Assembly (NCBI RefSeq): GCF_016793485.1
Contig: NZ_JAEULZ010000022.1
Location: 1-64,000 of the forward strand
Source: Mesorhizobium sp.
Lineage (GTDB): Bacteria; Pseudomonadota; Alphaproteobacteria; Rhizobiales; Rhizobiaceae
Direction of reading: 5' to 3'
Length of the DNA stretch: 64,000 nucleotides
The stretch's first letter is position 1; each line of letters opens with the position of its first letter. Made by a program: the position numbers and the translations under genes. The notes beneath the pieces are model-generated. The model worked only from the letters and a program-made list of their open reading frames with translations. It had not been told where the DNA came from and did not search any database. Shown here one piece after another: positions 25,380 through 33,792 of this stretch.

Positions 25380-26039
25380 ATGGCAAAGAACCTTGTCTAT
25401 GCCGCGCTGACTTGTGCGGCCCTCGCATTCTCCACGCATTCGGGCAGCGCGCAGGACGCGATCTCGGCACCGGCCGCCAAGCAGATCGGCGTCGCCAAGA
25501 CCGAGATGGTGCCGTCCCTCATCGTGCTCAACTCGAGTGGCGCAAAGCTCACAGATGGACAGCTCGTCCTCTCTGGCGTTTCATCGAACTCCATTGTGTT
25601 CGCGGATCGTCCGGTCAGGTCCGCCGGTCACGTGCTGACGGCGCATCTGCTGGAGGAATGGGCGGACGGCTCCGACAGCTTCGCCAAGGATCCGCCGAAC
25701 GCCACGGTTTCCGTTTTCAGCAAGGATGGTTCGTCTGTGGCCGACGCTGTCGTGACGCTGAAGTCGCCCAAGCTTGAAGGCAATACTCTGGCCTTCGCGG
25801 TCGATGTTCTGGAGGGCGACCTCGGAAATGCCGACGGCCCGGCCTCGGTCTTCATCGACATCATCGGGATGCCCCGGACGCCAGTTTCGTTCGCAGGCGC
25901 GGCGCGCCGTACCGCCTATCGTGGAGCGTGGTACGCCGGAGCGGCGACCGGCGCGGGTGCGGCAATCGGCGCTGCGGCCGCTGCACCGTACTACGGCCCG
26001 CCGGCGTGCGGCTATTATCCGTATCCGCCCTGCTACTGA
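25380..26039 (+). CDS. Exported protein with Gly-zipper and Tyr/Pro-rich tail
   Basis: The 219-aa product has a signal peptide (MAKNLVYAALTCAALAFS, cleavage near GSAQ). Its central part (about 40-170) has beta-rich repeats such as LIVLNSSGAKLTDGQLVLSGV and LEEWADGSDSFAKDPPNA, with no family I recognise. The tail carries a Gly/Ala zipper (AGAATGAGAAIGAAAAA) followed by YYGPPACGYYPYPPCY, which places two Cys and many Tyr and Pro at the C-terminus. Such tails are common in rhizobial envelope proteins. It starts 21 bp after the previous gene and belongs to the envelope operon. Confidence 0.65.
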   Translation: MAKNLVYAALTCAALAFSTHSGSAQDAISAPAAKQIGVAKTEMVPSLIVLNSSGAKLTDGQLVLSGVSSNSIVFADRPVRSAGHVLTAHLLEEWADGSDSFAKDPPNATVSVFSKDGSSVADAVVTLKSPKLEGNTLAFAVDVLEGDLGNADGPASVFIDIIGMPRTPVSFAGAARRTAYRGAWYAGAATGAGAAIGAAAAAPYYGPPACGYYPYPPCY

Positions 26040-26076
26040 GCTCGATCGCGCGAGAATATGAATGAGGGAGCTTTCC

Positions 26077-26862
26077 ATGAAAAGCCTGGTCAAGGCCTGC
26101 CTGATTTCGGCGGCACTTTCATCAACCCCGGCTGTTGCGGCGGACATCGTGTCCGCCTCCGCGCCGGAGCCGGCGCCGATCACGGAAAGCGGCTGGACCT
26201 ACGCGATCACGCCGTATTTCTGGGCCGCCGGACTTTCCGGTGAGACCTCGCAGTTCGACCTGCCCGTCATCGAGATGGATGCGAGCTTCAGCGACATCTT
26301 CGACAATCTCGACTTCGCGGCAATGGCGATAGGCGAGGCGCGCAACGGGCCCTACAGCCTGTTTGGCGACGTGATTTACACCAAGCTCTCCGCCGAAAGC
26401 CCGACGCCGCGCGGCGAACTCGCAACAACGGTTGAGGTGGAGACCTCCACCTTCGCAGGCCTGGCGGGCGTCGGCTACTCGGTCCTGGAAGGCGCGAGCG
26501 GACGGCTGGATGTCGTCGGCGGCATCAGGGTCTGGTCGGTCGACACCGACATAACCCTCAATGGCGGTAGCTGGGACGGTGCAACCCGCAGCGACGGCGC
26601 CACCTGGGTCGATGGCCTTGTCGGCGTGCGTGGCAATTTCGCGTTCACGCCACGCTTCTACGCAATGGGCTGGGGCCTTGTAGGGGCCGGTGGCGCGGAC
26701 ATCGACTGGGATGTCGCTGCCGGCGTTGGCTACAACATCAACGATACGTTCTCAGCGACCCTCGGATACCGCGCGCTCGGGGTCGACTACAGCAACGATG
26801 ACGGCTTCCTGTTCGATGCGGTCCAGCAGGGACCGATCGCGGGGCTGACGATCCGCTTCTGA
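26077..26862 (+). CDS. Predicted outer-membrane beta-barrel protein
   Basis: The 261-aa protein has signal MKSLVKACLISAALSS cleaved after AVAA. Its repeated amphipathic strands include WTYAITPYFWAAGLSG, YSLFGDVIYTKLS, FAGLAGVGYSVLEG, RLDVVGGIRVWSV, WVDGLVGVRGNFA and FSATLGYRALGVDY. It ends in Phe (AGLTIRF), the usual barrel-assembly signal. The fold resembles OmpW/Omp25-like 8-10-strand barrels. The ATG at 26077 was chosen because GAGGGAG precedes it by 6 nt. An ATG at 26062 overlaps that site. Confidence 0.7.
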   Translation: MKSLVKACLISAALSSTPAVAADIVSASAPEPAPITESGWTYAITPYFWAAGLSGETSQFDLPVIEMDASFSDIFDNLDFAAMAIGEARNGPYSLFGDVIYTKLSAESPTPRGELATTVEVETSTFAGLAGVGYSVLEGASGRLDVVGGIRVWSVDTDITLNGGSWDGATRSDGATWVDGLVGVRGNFAFTPRFYAMGWGLVGAGGADIDWDVAAGVGYNINDTFSATLGYRALGVDYSNDDGFLFDAVQQGPIAGLTIRF

Positions 26863-26905
26863 ACGCTGACTTTCATACCTTCAAAACTTCAAGGGGGAAG
26901 GCAAC

Positions 26906-27331
26906 ATGTCAAACAGACCTCGTTTCCTCGGTGCTTTGACGCTTCTGCTTCTGGTCACCGGGTATACGGCGGCTTCGGCGCAAACCATCAGCTACGCCGA
27001 TGCGATGACGGTGCTGGCGAGGGACTGCGGCGCAGACGTGAAGAAATTCTGCAAGGACCTCAACCTCGGCAACAACGAGATCAGGAACTGCCTCGAAGGC
27101 AATCAGGGTGAGGTTTCGCCGCAGTGCACGGCGACGCTCGCCGCGGTGACTGCCTCGATCGAGCGCAGGCTGGCGGCCCAGGCGGCGGTCTTCAAGGTAT
27201 GCGCCGGCAACGCCAAGCAGCATTGTAAAGGGGTAGTTGGAGAGGTGCACATTCTCCAGTGCCTGATCAAAACCGAGCGCATCGACAGCGAGAAGTGCAA
27301 TCAGGCGATTACGGACGCCGGTTGGCGTTGA
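26906..27331 (+). CDS. Periplasmic cysteine-rich (GLG1-type) repeat protein
   Basis: The 141-aa protein has signal MSNRPRFLGALTLLLLVTGY cleaved near ASA. The mature part holds exactly eight Cys in two modules. Module 1 has Cys 41, 49, 62 and 74; module 2 has Cys 99, 107, 119 and 131. Spacings are 8-13-12 and 8-12-12. This is the pattern of the cysteine-rich GLG1 repeat, otherwise best known from eukaryotic Golgi glycoprotein 1. Each module probably forms two disulfides in the periplasm. It lies in the envelope operon 43 bp after the barrel gene. Function unknown. Confidence 0.75.
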   Translation: MSNRPRFLGALTLLLLVTGYTAASAQTISYADAMTVLARDCGADVKKFCKDLNLGNNEIRNCLEGNQGEVSPQCTATLAAVTASIERRLAAQAAVFKVCAGNAKQHCKGVVGEVHILQCLIKTERIDSEKCNQAITDAGWR

Positions 27332-27354
27332 GAACCAGGACGGGGGTAGGAATC

Positions 27355-27921
27355 ATGTTCGCTCGTTTTCTCGGGATTTTGATGGTGGCGTCTGCGCTCG
27401 GAAGCGGCGCCGCCTTGGCGCAGCAGATCACCGACCGGCAGCTTGTCGGAAGCCTCGACCAGTTGGCTGCCGAGGCTCCTGCCGTCGATGTCGGTTTATT
27501 GGTGGATGAAGTGAATGCCAATGTCGGCAAGGGCGTCGGCCAGTTGCCCAACTGGAGCCTGCTGGCGCAACTACCCCAATTCGCGGTCGACATCGAGTTC
27601 GAGAACAATTCGGTGGCAATCGTCCCGGAGTCCTACAGGACGCTGGGCGTGATCGCGGACGCGCTCCACAATCCTATGCTGCGGAACTACAAGTTCCTGA
27701 TCGTGGGCCACACCAACGCGACGGGCAAGCCCGACCACAATCTGGATCTGAGCCTCAAGCGTGCGAATGCCATCATGGTGGCGCTGGCGACGACGTTTTC
27801 GGTTCCGAGCAGCAATCTTGCGGCGATCGGCGTCGGACAGGAGCTTCCGCTCGACGCGACAAATCCCAAAGCCGCCGCAAACCGCCGCGTCCAGCTGATC
27901 AATCTGGGCGTCGCCAAGTAG
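27355..27921 (+). CDS. OmpA family peptidoglycan-associating protein
   Basis: The 188-aa protein has a signal peptide (MFARFLGILMVASALGSG, cleavage near ALA). An OmpA C-terminal domain covers about residues 80-187: VDIEFENNSVAIVPESYRTL, FLIVGHTNATGKPDHNLDLS, LKRANAIMVALA and ANRRVQLINLG. The Asn/Asp and Arg residues that bind diaminopimelate in OmpA-like domains are at NATGKPDHN and NRRVQL. There is no lipobox or barrel, so it is probably a soluble periplasmic anchor. It closes the envelope locus and is convergent with the flavoprotein gene, 4 bp apart. Confidence 0.8.
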   Translation: MFARFLGILMVASALGSGAALAQQITDRQLVGSLDQLAAEAPAVDVGLLVDEVNANVGKGVGQLPNWSLLAQLPQFAVDIEFENNSVAIVPESYRTLGVIADALHNPMLRNYKFLIVGHTNATGKPDHNLDLSLKRANAIMVALATTFSVPSSNLAAIGVGQELPLDATNPKAAANRRVQLINLGVAK

Positions 27922-27925
27922 GCAA

Positions 27926-30136
27926 TCAGGCTCCAGTCATCGCGCCCCAGACGGGTTGTTCCCGTCTGAAGGGCAGGGCGTGATGCGGGTCGGCCGAGTC
28001 GATCTCGCGGCCGATCCTATGGCCGTCGAACACGACGTCGGCAATATAGCGCGGCGCAAGGCAGTCGCCAGTCCGGTAGACATCCTTCAGCCCTGCGCCT
28101 TCCCATTCTCCGGCGCGGGAGCGAAGCGCGCGATAGAGATCGTTGTTGGACCGCCGCCCGGTGCAAAGCACGACGCTGTCGCAACTCAACAGCGATGCTT
28201 CCGTACCGGGCTGTCTTGGAGCCTGACCCGCCTTGGGCGTCGTGGTCCGGCGCGAACCAGCGCGGTAGACATCGAAGAGCCGGAGTTGAATGTCGTTGGC
28301 GACGTGCGCGCCCTCGACCCAATGGCCGGTAACAGATGCAATTTCCTTTTCCCGCAGCATCCTGCGCAAATTGGCTGCCTCGAGCGTGAAGTCGGTGTAG
28401 GGCGCGACCCTGTCGGACGCGGTGATAAGAGTCACGTCATGCCCGGCATCGGCGAGCCGTTCGGCAAGGCTGACGGCCATGAAATAGCCGTCCGAGTCCA
28501 AAACCGCCACGCGCTTGCCGAGTTCCTTGCCGGCAAAGACCTGCTCTGGCGTGGCGAAGGCGGACAAGGCGGCGTCAACACCGGGGATCGCCGCGTGTCC
28601 CATGCTTCCCGATCCATCGCCAACCCATGACGCGCCGGTGGCAAGCACGATCCTGTCCGCGCCGTAGGACAGGAGGTCTTCCGCCTCGGCCATCCCGGTT
28701 CCGAGCATCGTCTCGACATTGGTCATCTGCCTGAGTTGGGTTTCGCGCGCCGAAACGACACGCATCCATTCGCTGAGGCCAGGCAGGCCGGCGACGTTGC
28801 GCAAATGACCACCGAGCTGTGTCGTCGCCTCGATGAGATGCGTCCGGTAGCCGCGTTTGCCCAGCACGCGGGCGGCTTCCAGCCCGGCGGGGCCACCGCC
28901 GACCACGAGAACCAGTTCGTCCTGCGCGCGCGCTGCGAAGCGTTCCGGGTGCCAGCCGCGCCGATATTCCTCCAGCGCAGTGGGGTTCTGGGTGCAGACG
29001 ATCGGTACGCCATACTCGAAGCGGGCGATACACTGGTTGCAGCCGATCGGTACGCCATACTCGAAGCGGGCGATACACTGGTTGCAGCCGATGCATTCGG
29101 TGATGTCGTCGGTGCGCCCCTCGTCGATCTTCCGGGGGAGCCAGGGGTCGGCGATCGAGGGCCGCGCGCAGCCGACGATGTCGTACTGGCCGGAACGGAC
29201 GACGCGCAGCATTTCGTCGGGGTCGGTAAACCGGCCGACGCCGACGACAGGTACCTTGGCGATGCTTTTTACGTCGCGCGTCCATGGTGCCTGATGGTTG
29301 GATTTCTGGAACCGGGACGGGGCCGCGTCCTCGCCCCATTCATGCAGCGAGGAGATGTTCACGTCCCAGAGGTCTACCAGGCCCAGCCGGGTGATGTATT
29401 CCACGAAGCGCAGCCCGTCCTCGCCGGTCTCGACTCCTTCCGGGCCGGACAACTGATCGATGGAAAACCGGTTGGCCACCGCGCATTGGCCATCGACCAC
29501 GCTCCGGATTGCGTGGAGAACCTCGACCCAGAAGCGCGCGCGGTTTTCGAACGAGCCACCCCAGCGATCCGTGCGGCGATTATGGTATGGCGAAAGCATC
29601 TGCACAGGCAGTGCGCCATGCGTGCCGTGCACGTAGACGATATCGAACCCGGCCTGGACGGCGCGCTTTGCCGCCTCCCTGTAGAGGTCGATCAGGCGCA
29701 GGAAGTCGCCGTCTTCGGCCTCGTAGCTGTGGGCGGCCGGAATCCAGGGCGTCACGAACTGATGCGCGGTTGCCGATACTGCGCGGCTGGACAGCGCATT
29801 GGACAGGCCGCCTGCGTGGCAAAGCTCCACGCCCGCCAGCGCGCCCCATTTGTGGACGCTGTCGGTCATGTGACGGTGGTTGATGATGTCAGCCTCGTCG
29901 TAGAGCGTCGACACGTCTGCGACCGGCTGGTCCGTCTCGGGATGGATCATGCAGGATTCGGTGCAGAGCGCTGCCCAGCCTCCCTCCGCCTTCACCTCGC
30001 GGTGCATTGCGTTGGCGCCTGGTTTTCCCGAGCCCGCGCCGGTGCATTGGGGAACCTGGAAGAACCGGTTGCGCAGTGTCTTCGGGCCAATCGCAATGGG
30101 CTCGAAAAGCGGATTGTAGCGTGGATCCCGGGCCAT
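27926..30136 (-). CDS. Trimethylamine/histamine dehydrogenase-like Fe-S flavoprotein
   Basis: The 736-aa protein has the TMADH architecture: an FMN-binding TIM barrel (1-345), a 4Fe-4S loop, then an FAD/ADP-binding domain (VVGGGPAGLEAARVLG at about 410). Cys31 in FQVPQCTGAGS corresponds to the 6-S-cysteinyl-FMN Cys of TMADH. Trp267 in HEWGEDAAPSRF matches an amine-box Trp, but the other two aromatic positions are Ser61 and Phe. The Fe-S loop contains an exact 15-residue duplication (GCNQCIARFEYGVPI twice, about 350-379). The enzyme probably oxidises a secondary or tertiary amine. The adjacent PotABCD-type importer supports this. ATG follows the SDR stop by 4 bp. Confidence 0.8.
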   Translation of the reverse strand: MARDPRYNPLFEPIAIGPKTLRNRFFQVPQCTGAGSGKPGANAMHREVKAEGGWAALCTESCMIHPETDQPVADVSTLYDEADIINHRHMTDSVHKWGALAGVELCHAGGLSNALSSRAVSATAHQFVTPWIPAAHSYEAEDGDFLRLIDLYREAAKRAVQAGFDIVYVHGTHGALPVQMLSPYHNRRTDRWGGSFENRARFWVEVLHAIRSVVDGQCAVANRFSIDQLSGPEGVETGEDGLRFVEYITRLGLVDLWDVNISSLHEWGEDAAPSRFQKSNHQAPWTRDVKSIAKVPVVGVGRFTDPDEMLRVVRSGQYDIVGCARPSIADPWLPRKIDEGRTDDITECIGCNQCIARFEYGVPIGCNQCIARFEYGVPIVCTQNPTALEEYRRGWHPERFAARAQDELVLVVGGGPAGLEAARVLGKRGYRTHLIEATTQLGGHLRNVAGLPGLSEWMRVVSARETQLRQMTNVETMLGTGMAEAEDLLSYGADRIVLATGASWVGDGSGSMGHAAIPGVDAALSAFATPEQVFAGKELGKRVAVLDSDGYFMAVSLAERLADAGHDVTLITASDRVAPYTDFTLEAANLRRMLREKEIASVTGHWVEGAHVANDIQLRLFDVYRAGSRRTTTPKAGQAPRQPGTEASLLSCDSVVLCTGRRSNNDLYRALRSRAGEWEGAGLKDVYRTGDCLAPRYIADVVFDGHRIGREIDSADPHHALPFRREQPVWGAMTGA
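28999..29092. repeat. Exact 45-bp tandem duplication inside the flavoprotein gene
   Basis: Bases 28999-29043 and 29044-29088 are identical, and the match runs 4 further bases to 29092. The unit is a multiple of three, so the reading frame is kept and 15 residues are repeated. The identity is complete, with no silent changes, which points to a very recent event or an assembly artefact. Confidence 0.95.
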
Positions 30137-30140
30137 GCGG

Positions 30141-30950
30141 TCAAGCCTCGCGCTTGAAGACCGAAGCGGGATCCACGTTCGCCTTGAAGGCCGTGTAGCC
30201 GCTGTCGACGACATGGATCCCGCCGGTCATCGAGCGCGCCTCGTCGGAGGCGAGGAATACCGCGAAGGCAGCGACCTCCTCCGGGGCCATGATGCCCATG
30301 AGATGCAGGGCTTCGATGGAGGCGCGTTCCCGCTCGTCGTCGAGAAAGACGCCCTGGTGCGGCGTCTTCACGAAGCCCGGGCAGATGGCATTGACGCGCA
30401 CGCCCTCCGGCGAGAGACCGGCCGCCATCGAGCGGGTCATCGAGATGACGCCGCCTTTCGCCGCCGTGTAGGCGTCGAGACCTGCCTGTCCGATCAATGC
30501 ATCGACGGTCGCGGTCAGGATGATGGAGCCGGATTTCTGCTCCAGCATCCGGCGCGCCACGTATTTGGCGGTCAGGTAGGTGCCGGTCAAAACCAGCCCG
30601 ACGATCGCGTCCCAGGTCTCCTCCGGCAGTTCCGTGATGCGACGGTCATGCTTGTTGACCAGCGGCACCGAGACGGCGTTGTGGAACAGGATGTCTATGT
30701 GCCCGAAATGCTCGATGACCGCGTCGACCATCGCCTGCACCGAAACAGTATCGCGGACGTCCAGTCGGATGGCGATAGCCTCGCCGCCGGCGTTCCCGAT
30801 CTCGTTGGCGAGGGCATTCGCTCGCTCCGTATCTATGTCGGCGACGACAACCTTGGCGCCTTCGCCGGCCATCAGGATCGAACCTGCACGACCGATGCCC
30901 GACGCGCCTCCGGTGACGATGGCGACCTTGTCCTTGAGGCGGTCGGCCAT
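30141..30950 (-). CDS. SDR family oxidoreductase
   Basis: The 269-aa classical short-chain dehydrogenase has the NAD(P) motif TGGASGIGRAG (14-24), Tyr161 and Lys165 in YTAAK, and PG in ICPGFVKTP. The catalytic Ser position is Thr148 (LTATVDAL), and the NNAG motif is HNAV. Asp38-Asp40 after strand 2 (VVADID) favour NAD over NADP. It is sandwiched between a permease gene (4 bp) and the TMADH-like gene (4 bp), so all are co-transcribed. It may oxidise an alcohol or sugar acid made in the same pathway. Confidence 0.85.
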   Translation of the reverse strand: MADRLKDKVAIVTGGASGIGRAGSILMAGEGAKVVVADIDTERANALANEIGNAGGEAIAIRLDVRDTVSVQAMVDAVIEHFGHIDILFHNAVSVPLVNKHDRRITELPEETWDAIVGLVLTGTYLTAKYVARRMLEQKSGSIILTATVDALIGQAGLDAYTAAKGGVISMTRSMAAGLSPEGVRVNAICPGFVKTPHQGVFLDDERERASIEALHLMGIMAPEEVAAFAVFLASDEARSMTGGIHVVDSGYTAFKANVDPASVFKREA

Positions 30951-30954
30951 ACCG

Positions 30955-31731
30955 TCAGCCCCGGTAGCGCGTCAGTTGCAGCGCGATGATGGTCGAGCCG
31001 ATCGTCAGAAGCAGGATGAGCGTTCCGATGGCATTGACCGCCGGCGTCAGGCCGGTGCGGATCATGCCCCAGACGAGCGTCGGCAGGGTATTTCCGGTGC
31101 CGATGGTGAAGAAGGTGATGATGAAATCATCGATCGACAAGGCGGCGGCGACCAGCGCCGCGCCGATCACCACGGGCTGGATGATGGGCAGGGTGACGGT
31201 AAAGAACGCTTGCAGCGGCGTTGCGCCTAGATCGCGCGCGCTTTCCACGACGCGCGGATCGAAACTGATCATGCGCGCATGGACGATCAGGATGACGAAT
31301 GGTTGCGCGAAGAGGACGTGGCTGAGGATGACGGTCGTCAGTCCGAGCTTAAGGTCGATCGAGACGTAGAAGGAAAGCAGCGCGACGCCCAGCACCAACG
31401 GCGGCAGCATCACCGGCAGGGTGAGCAGCCCCATGATGATCGACGCGCGGCGTTTCGGCATGGCTGCAAGGCCCATCGCCGCGAGCGTGCCCACCACCGC
31501 CGAGACGACCGCCACGCAGACGCCGATGATGAGGCTGTTAGCGAGCGCGGGCCAGAATTGCCGTGTCGCCACCATCTCCTGCCACCAGCGCAGAGAGAGG
31601 CCTTCGATCGGGAAATTCGTCAGGCTGCGCGACGTGAACGAGAAGATGACCAGCAGAACGATCGGCGACAGCAGGAAGACGATGAATGCGAAGGCAATGA
31701 TGCCCCAGATAATATTGGAGCGGGTGTTCAT
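30955..31731 (-). CDS. PotC-like ABC transporter permease
   Basis: The 258-aa permease has six predicted transmembrane helices and the EAA-loop motif ESARDLGATPLQAFFTVTLP (EAAxxxG type), followed by GAALVAAALSIDDFIITFF, the typical PotC/YdcV block. The ATG at 31731 overlaps the stop of the upstream permease (4 nt). A longer reading frame upstream is only the antisense of that gene. It pairs with the PotB-like protein as the membrane channel of a polyamine-type importer. Confidence 0.88.
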   Translation of the reverse strand: MNTRSNIIWGIIAFAFIVFLLSPIVLLVIFSFTSRSLTNFPIEGLSLRWWQEMVATRQFWPALANSLIIGVCVAVVSAVVGTLAAMGLAAMPKRRASIIMGLLTLPVMLPPLVLGVALLSFYVSIDLKLGLTTVILSHVLFAQPFVILIVHARMISFDPRVVESARDLGATPLQAFFTVTLPIIQPVVIGAALVAAALSIDDFIITFFTIGTGNTLPTLVWGMIRTGLTPAVNAIGTLILLLTIGSTIIALQLTRYRG

Positions 31732-32561
31732 GGGCGGCTCCCGAGGGCGACGAGAAACCGGAAGAGATAGATGATCGCGACTGCCGCAAGCAGCATGACC
31801 AGCGACATCGCAGCGCCGAGCGGCCAGTTGAACTGCGCACCGAACTGCGGCGCGATCAGGTTGCCGATCATGGTGATCTTGCCGCCAACGAGCAACGGCG
31901 TGACATAGTCGCCGCCGACCATCAGGAAGACGAAGCTGAAGCCTGCGACGATGCCGCTCTGGCAGCGCGGCACGATGACGGTGGAGAGGATTGGCCAACG
32001 GCCGGCGCCGAGGTCGCGCGCGGCCTCGACTTCCGCGTCCGAAATGCCGCGCATCGATGCATAGATCGGCAGCACCGCGAATGGCAGGCTGAAGTGCATC
32101 AGGGTCAGGACGACCGCCTGCGGGCTGTAGAGCAGCGAGGTGATCGGCGACGAGATGATACCCATGGCCATCAGCGCGCTGTTGAGGACGCCCTCGTTGC
32201 CGAGGATCGTTTTCCATGCGTAGATTTTCATGAGGTAGCCGCCGAACAACGTGATCAGCACGATGAACAGCAGCGCCTGCGCCCACTGGCCGGCGCGGAA
32301 GCGGGCGAGGAAGGAAAAGACGAAGCCGAGGAAGGTGGTGAGCAGCGCGGTAGCGGTGGCGACGGCGACGGTGAATCCCATCACCCGCCAGTAGTTGACG
32401 AAGACGTCGCGGTAGTTGGCGAGCGTCGGTTCGGTGCTGAGTTCGAAATACTCGACCTGCCAGAAGCTGAGCACGACGAAGAAGGCCATCGGCGCAATGA
32501 AAAGCGCGACGAAGACCAGCGCCGAAGGCGCGACGAGCCAATAGTTGGATCTGCTTTCCAT
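31728..32561 (-). CDS. PotB-like ABC transporter permease
   Basis: The 277-aa permease has six helices, starts MESRSNYWLVAPSALVFVALF and has the EAA loop VEAARDLGAGRWPILSTVIVP. The following GFSFVFLMVGGDYVTPLLVGG block is characteristic of PotB-type permeases of the spermidine/putrescine/thiamine importer group. It follows the binding-protein gene after a 56-bp gap that holds a stable stem-loop. Confidence 0.88.
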   Translation of the reverse strand: MESRSNYWLVAPSALVFVALFIAPMAFFVVLSFWQVEYFELSTEPTLANYRDVFVNYWRVMGFTVAVATATALLTTFLGFVFSFLARFRAGQWAQALLFIVLITLFGGYLMKIYAWKTILGNEGVLNSALMAMGIISSPITSLLYSPQAVVLTLMHFSLPFAVLPIYASMRGISDAEVEAARDLGAGRWPILSTVIVPRCQSGIVAGFSFVFLMVGGDYVTPLLVGGKITMIGNLIAPQFGAQFNWPLGAAMSLVMLLAAVAIIYLFRFLVALGSRP

Positions 32562-32583
32562 CAGTCCCGAACCTGCAGGAGAA

Positions 32584-32611
32584 GGGAACTCCGGCTGGTA
32601 CCGGAGTTCCC
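32584..32611 (-). terminator. 11-bp intercistronic stem-loop after binding-protein gene
   Basis: GGGAACTCCGG (32584-32594) pairs perfectly with 32601-32611 around a 6-nt loop, 6 bp past the binding-protein stop. In the - strand transcript it would protect the upstream message or partly end transcription, letting binding protein outnumber permeases. On the - strand, GACTGATG of the next gene begins about 20 nt further on. Confidence 0.7.
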
Positions 32612-32617
32612 GCTTTG

Positions 32618-33733
32618 TCAGGCGGCCTTGAAGCGCTCGTAGGCCTTCAGCCAGTCGCTGAAGGTCGTGAGATCGCCCTCGGGCTCGACCGGCGGGAAGC
32701 CGAAGAAGCTCGCCTTCTTGCCGTAGTCCTCGATTTCGCCATAGGGATAGAGCGCCCTGATGTCTTCCGGCAGTGCGGCGACGGCTTCGGAGTTGACGAT
32801 CGCCTGCAGCGCGACTTCGGCAAGGCGCTTCTGGCCCTCGACGCTGATGACGCGGTTGCAGAGCTCGTAGGCCGCATCGAGGTTGGGGGCATCCTTGGCT
32901 ATGCAGTAGTTGTCGAGCCAGGCGTGCGTACGCTCTGAGGGATAGGTGTACTTCACCACCTTGCCCTTGTCGGCGCAGAACTTCACCATCGTTTCCCAGC
33001 CGTTGAAGGTGATGGCGACGTCGCCGCGCGCAATCGCGTCGGAGAGGTCGCCCCAGCTTGCCGCGACAACGCGCGACTGCTTCTTCACCTCGATCAGGAA
33101 ATCGATCGTCTGCTCGAGCTGCGCTGCGGTCAGCTTGGTCGGGGTCTGCGTTCCCGTGGCGACCAGCGCGCCGATCATCATGTTGCCGAGCGGATCGTCC
33201 ATCATGCCGACCTTGCCGGTGAATTCGGGCTTCAGCAGGTCCTTCCACGATGTCGGCGGTGTGGCGATCACCGAGGGGTCATAGACCATCGGTCCGCCAC
33301 CCCAGGTGAAGGGCACGCCGTAGAGCTTGCCGTCGACCACGATGTTTGGATCGTTGCGGAAGATCGGCATGACGTCCTTGAGGTTCGGCACGCGCGACTC
33401 GTCGATCGGCTGGATCAGGTCGAGCTTCACCAGCAGCGGGATGTAGCCCATGTAGGGCGTGACGATGTCGATCTGCCCGATGCCGCCGCCGCGCAGCTTG
33501 GCGACGATCTCGTCATTGTTGCCGATATAGGTGGTGTTAAGCGTGATGCCCTTTTCCTTGAGGAAGCCGTCGAAGGCAACCGGATCGTCATAACCCTGCC
33601 AGCCAAGGAAGGTGACGGCGGACTCGGCGCGCGCCATCGACGGGAGTCCAACCGTTCCGGCCAACGCCGTGGCCGCGAGCCCTTGCGTGAAATGCCGCCT
33701 CGTCAAGGCAAAGTCTGAAATCTTTCTTCCCAT
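32618..33733 (-). CDS. PotD-like substrate-binding protein
   Basis: The 371-aa periplasmic protein has a twin-arginine-like signal (LTRRHFTQGLAATALAG, cleavage near MARA). The SBP_bac_8/PotD fold starts VTFLGWQGYDDPVAFDGF. Conserved features include GQIDIVTPYMGYIPLLVK, GKLYGVPFTWGGGPMVYDP, WKDLLKPEFTGKVGMMDDPLGN and YTYPSERTHAWLDNYCIAK. Proteins of this group bind polyamines or other cationic or zwitterionic amines. This agrees with an amine dehydrogenase in the same operon, though the exact ligand is not readable. Confidence 0.87.
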   Translation of the reverse strand: MGRKISDFALTRRHFTQGLAATALAGTVGLPSMARAESAVTFLGWQGYDDPVAFDGFLKEKGITLNTTYIGNNDEIVAKLRGGGIGQIDIVTPYMGYIPLLVKLDLIQPIDESRVPNLKDVMPIFRNDPNIVVDGKLYGVPFTWGGGPMVYDPSVIATPPTSWKDLLKPEFTGKVGMMDDPLGNMMIGALVATGTQTPTKLTAAQLEQTIDFLIEVKKQSRVVAASWGDLSDAIARGDVAITFNGWETMVKFCADKGKVVKYTYPSERTHAWLDNYCIAKDAPNLDAAYELCNRVISVEGQKRLAEVALQAIVNSEAVAALPEDIRALYPYGEIEDYGKKASFFGFPPVEPEGDLTTFSDWLKAYERFKAA

Positions 33734-33792
33734 TTCGCTTCTCCTGTTTGGTTATAGTTCCCGAAGTTATTTCCCCTACGGTGTCCCGACGG

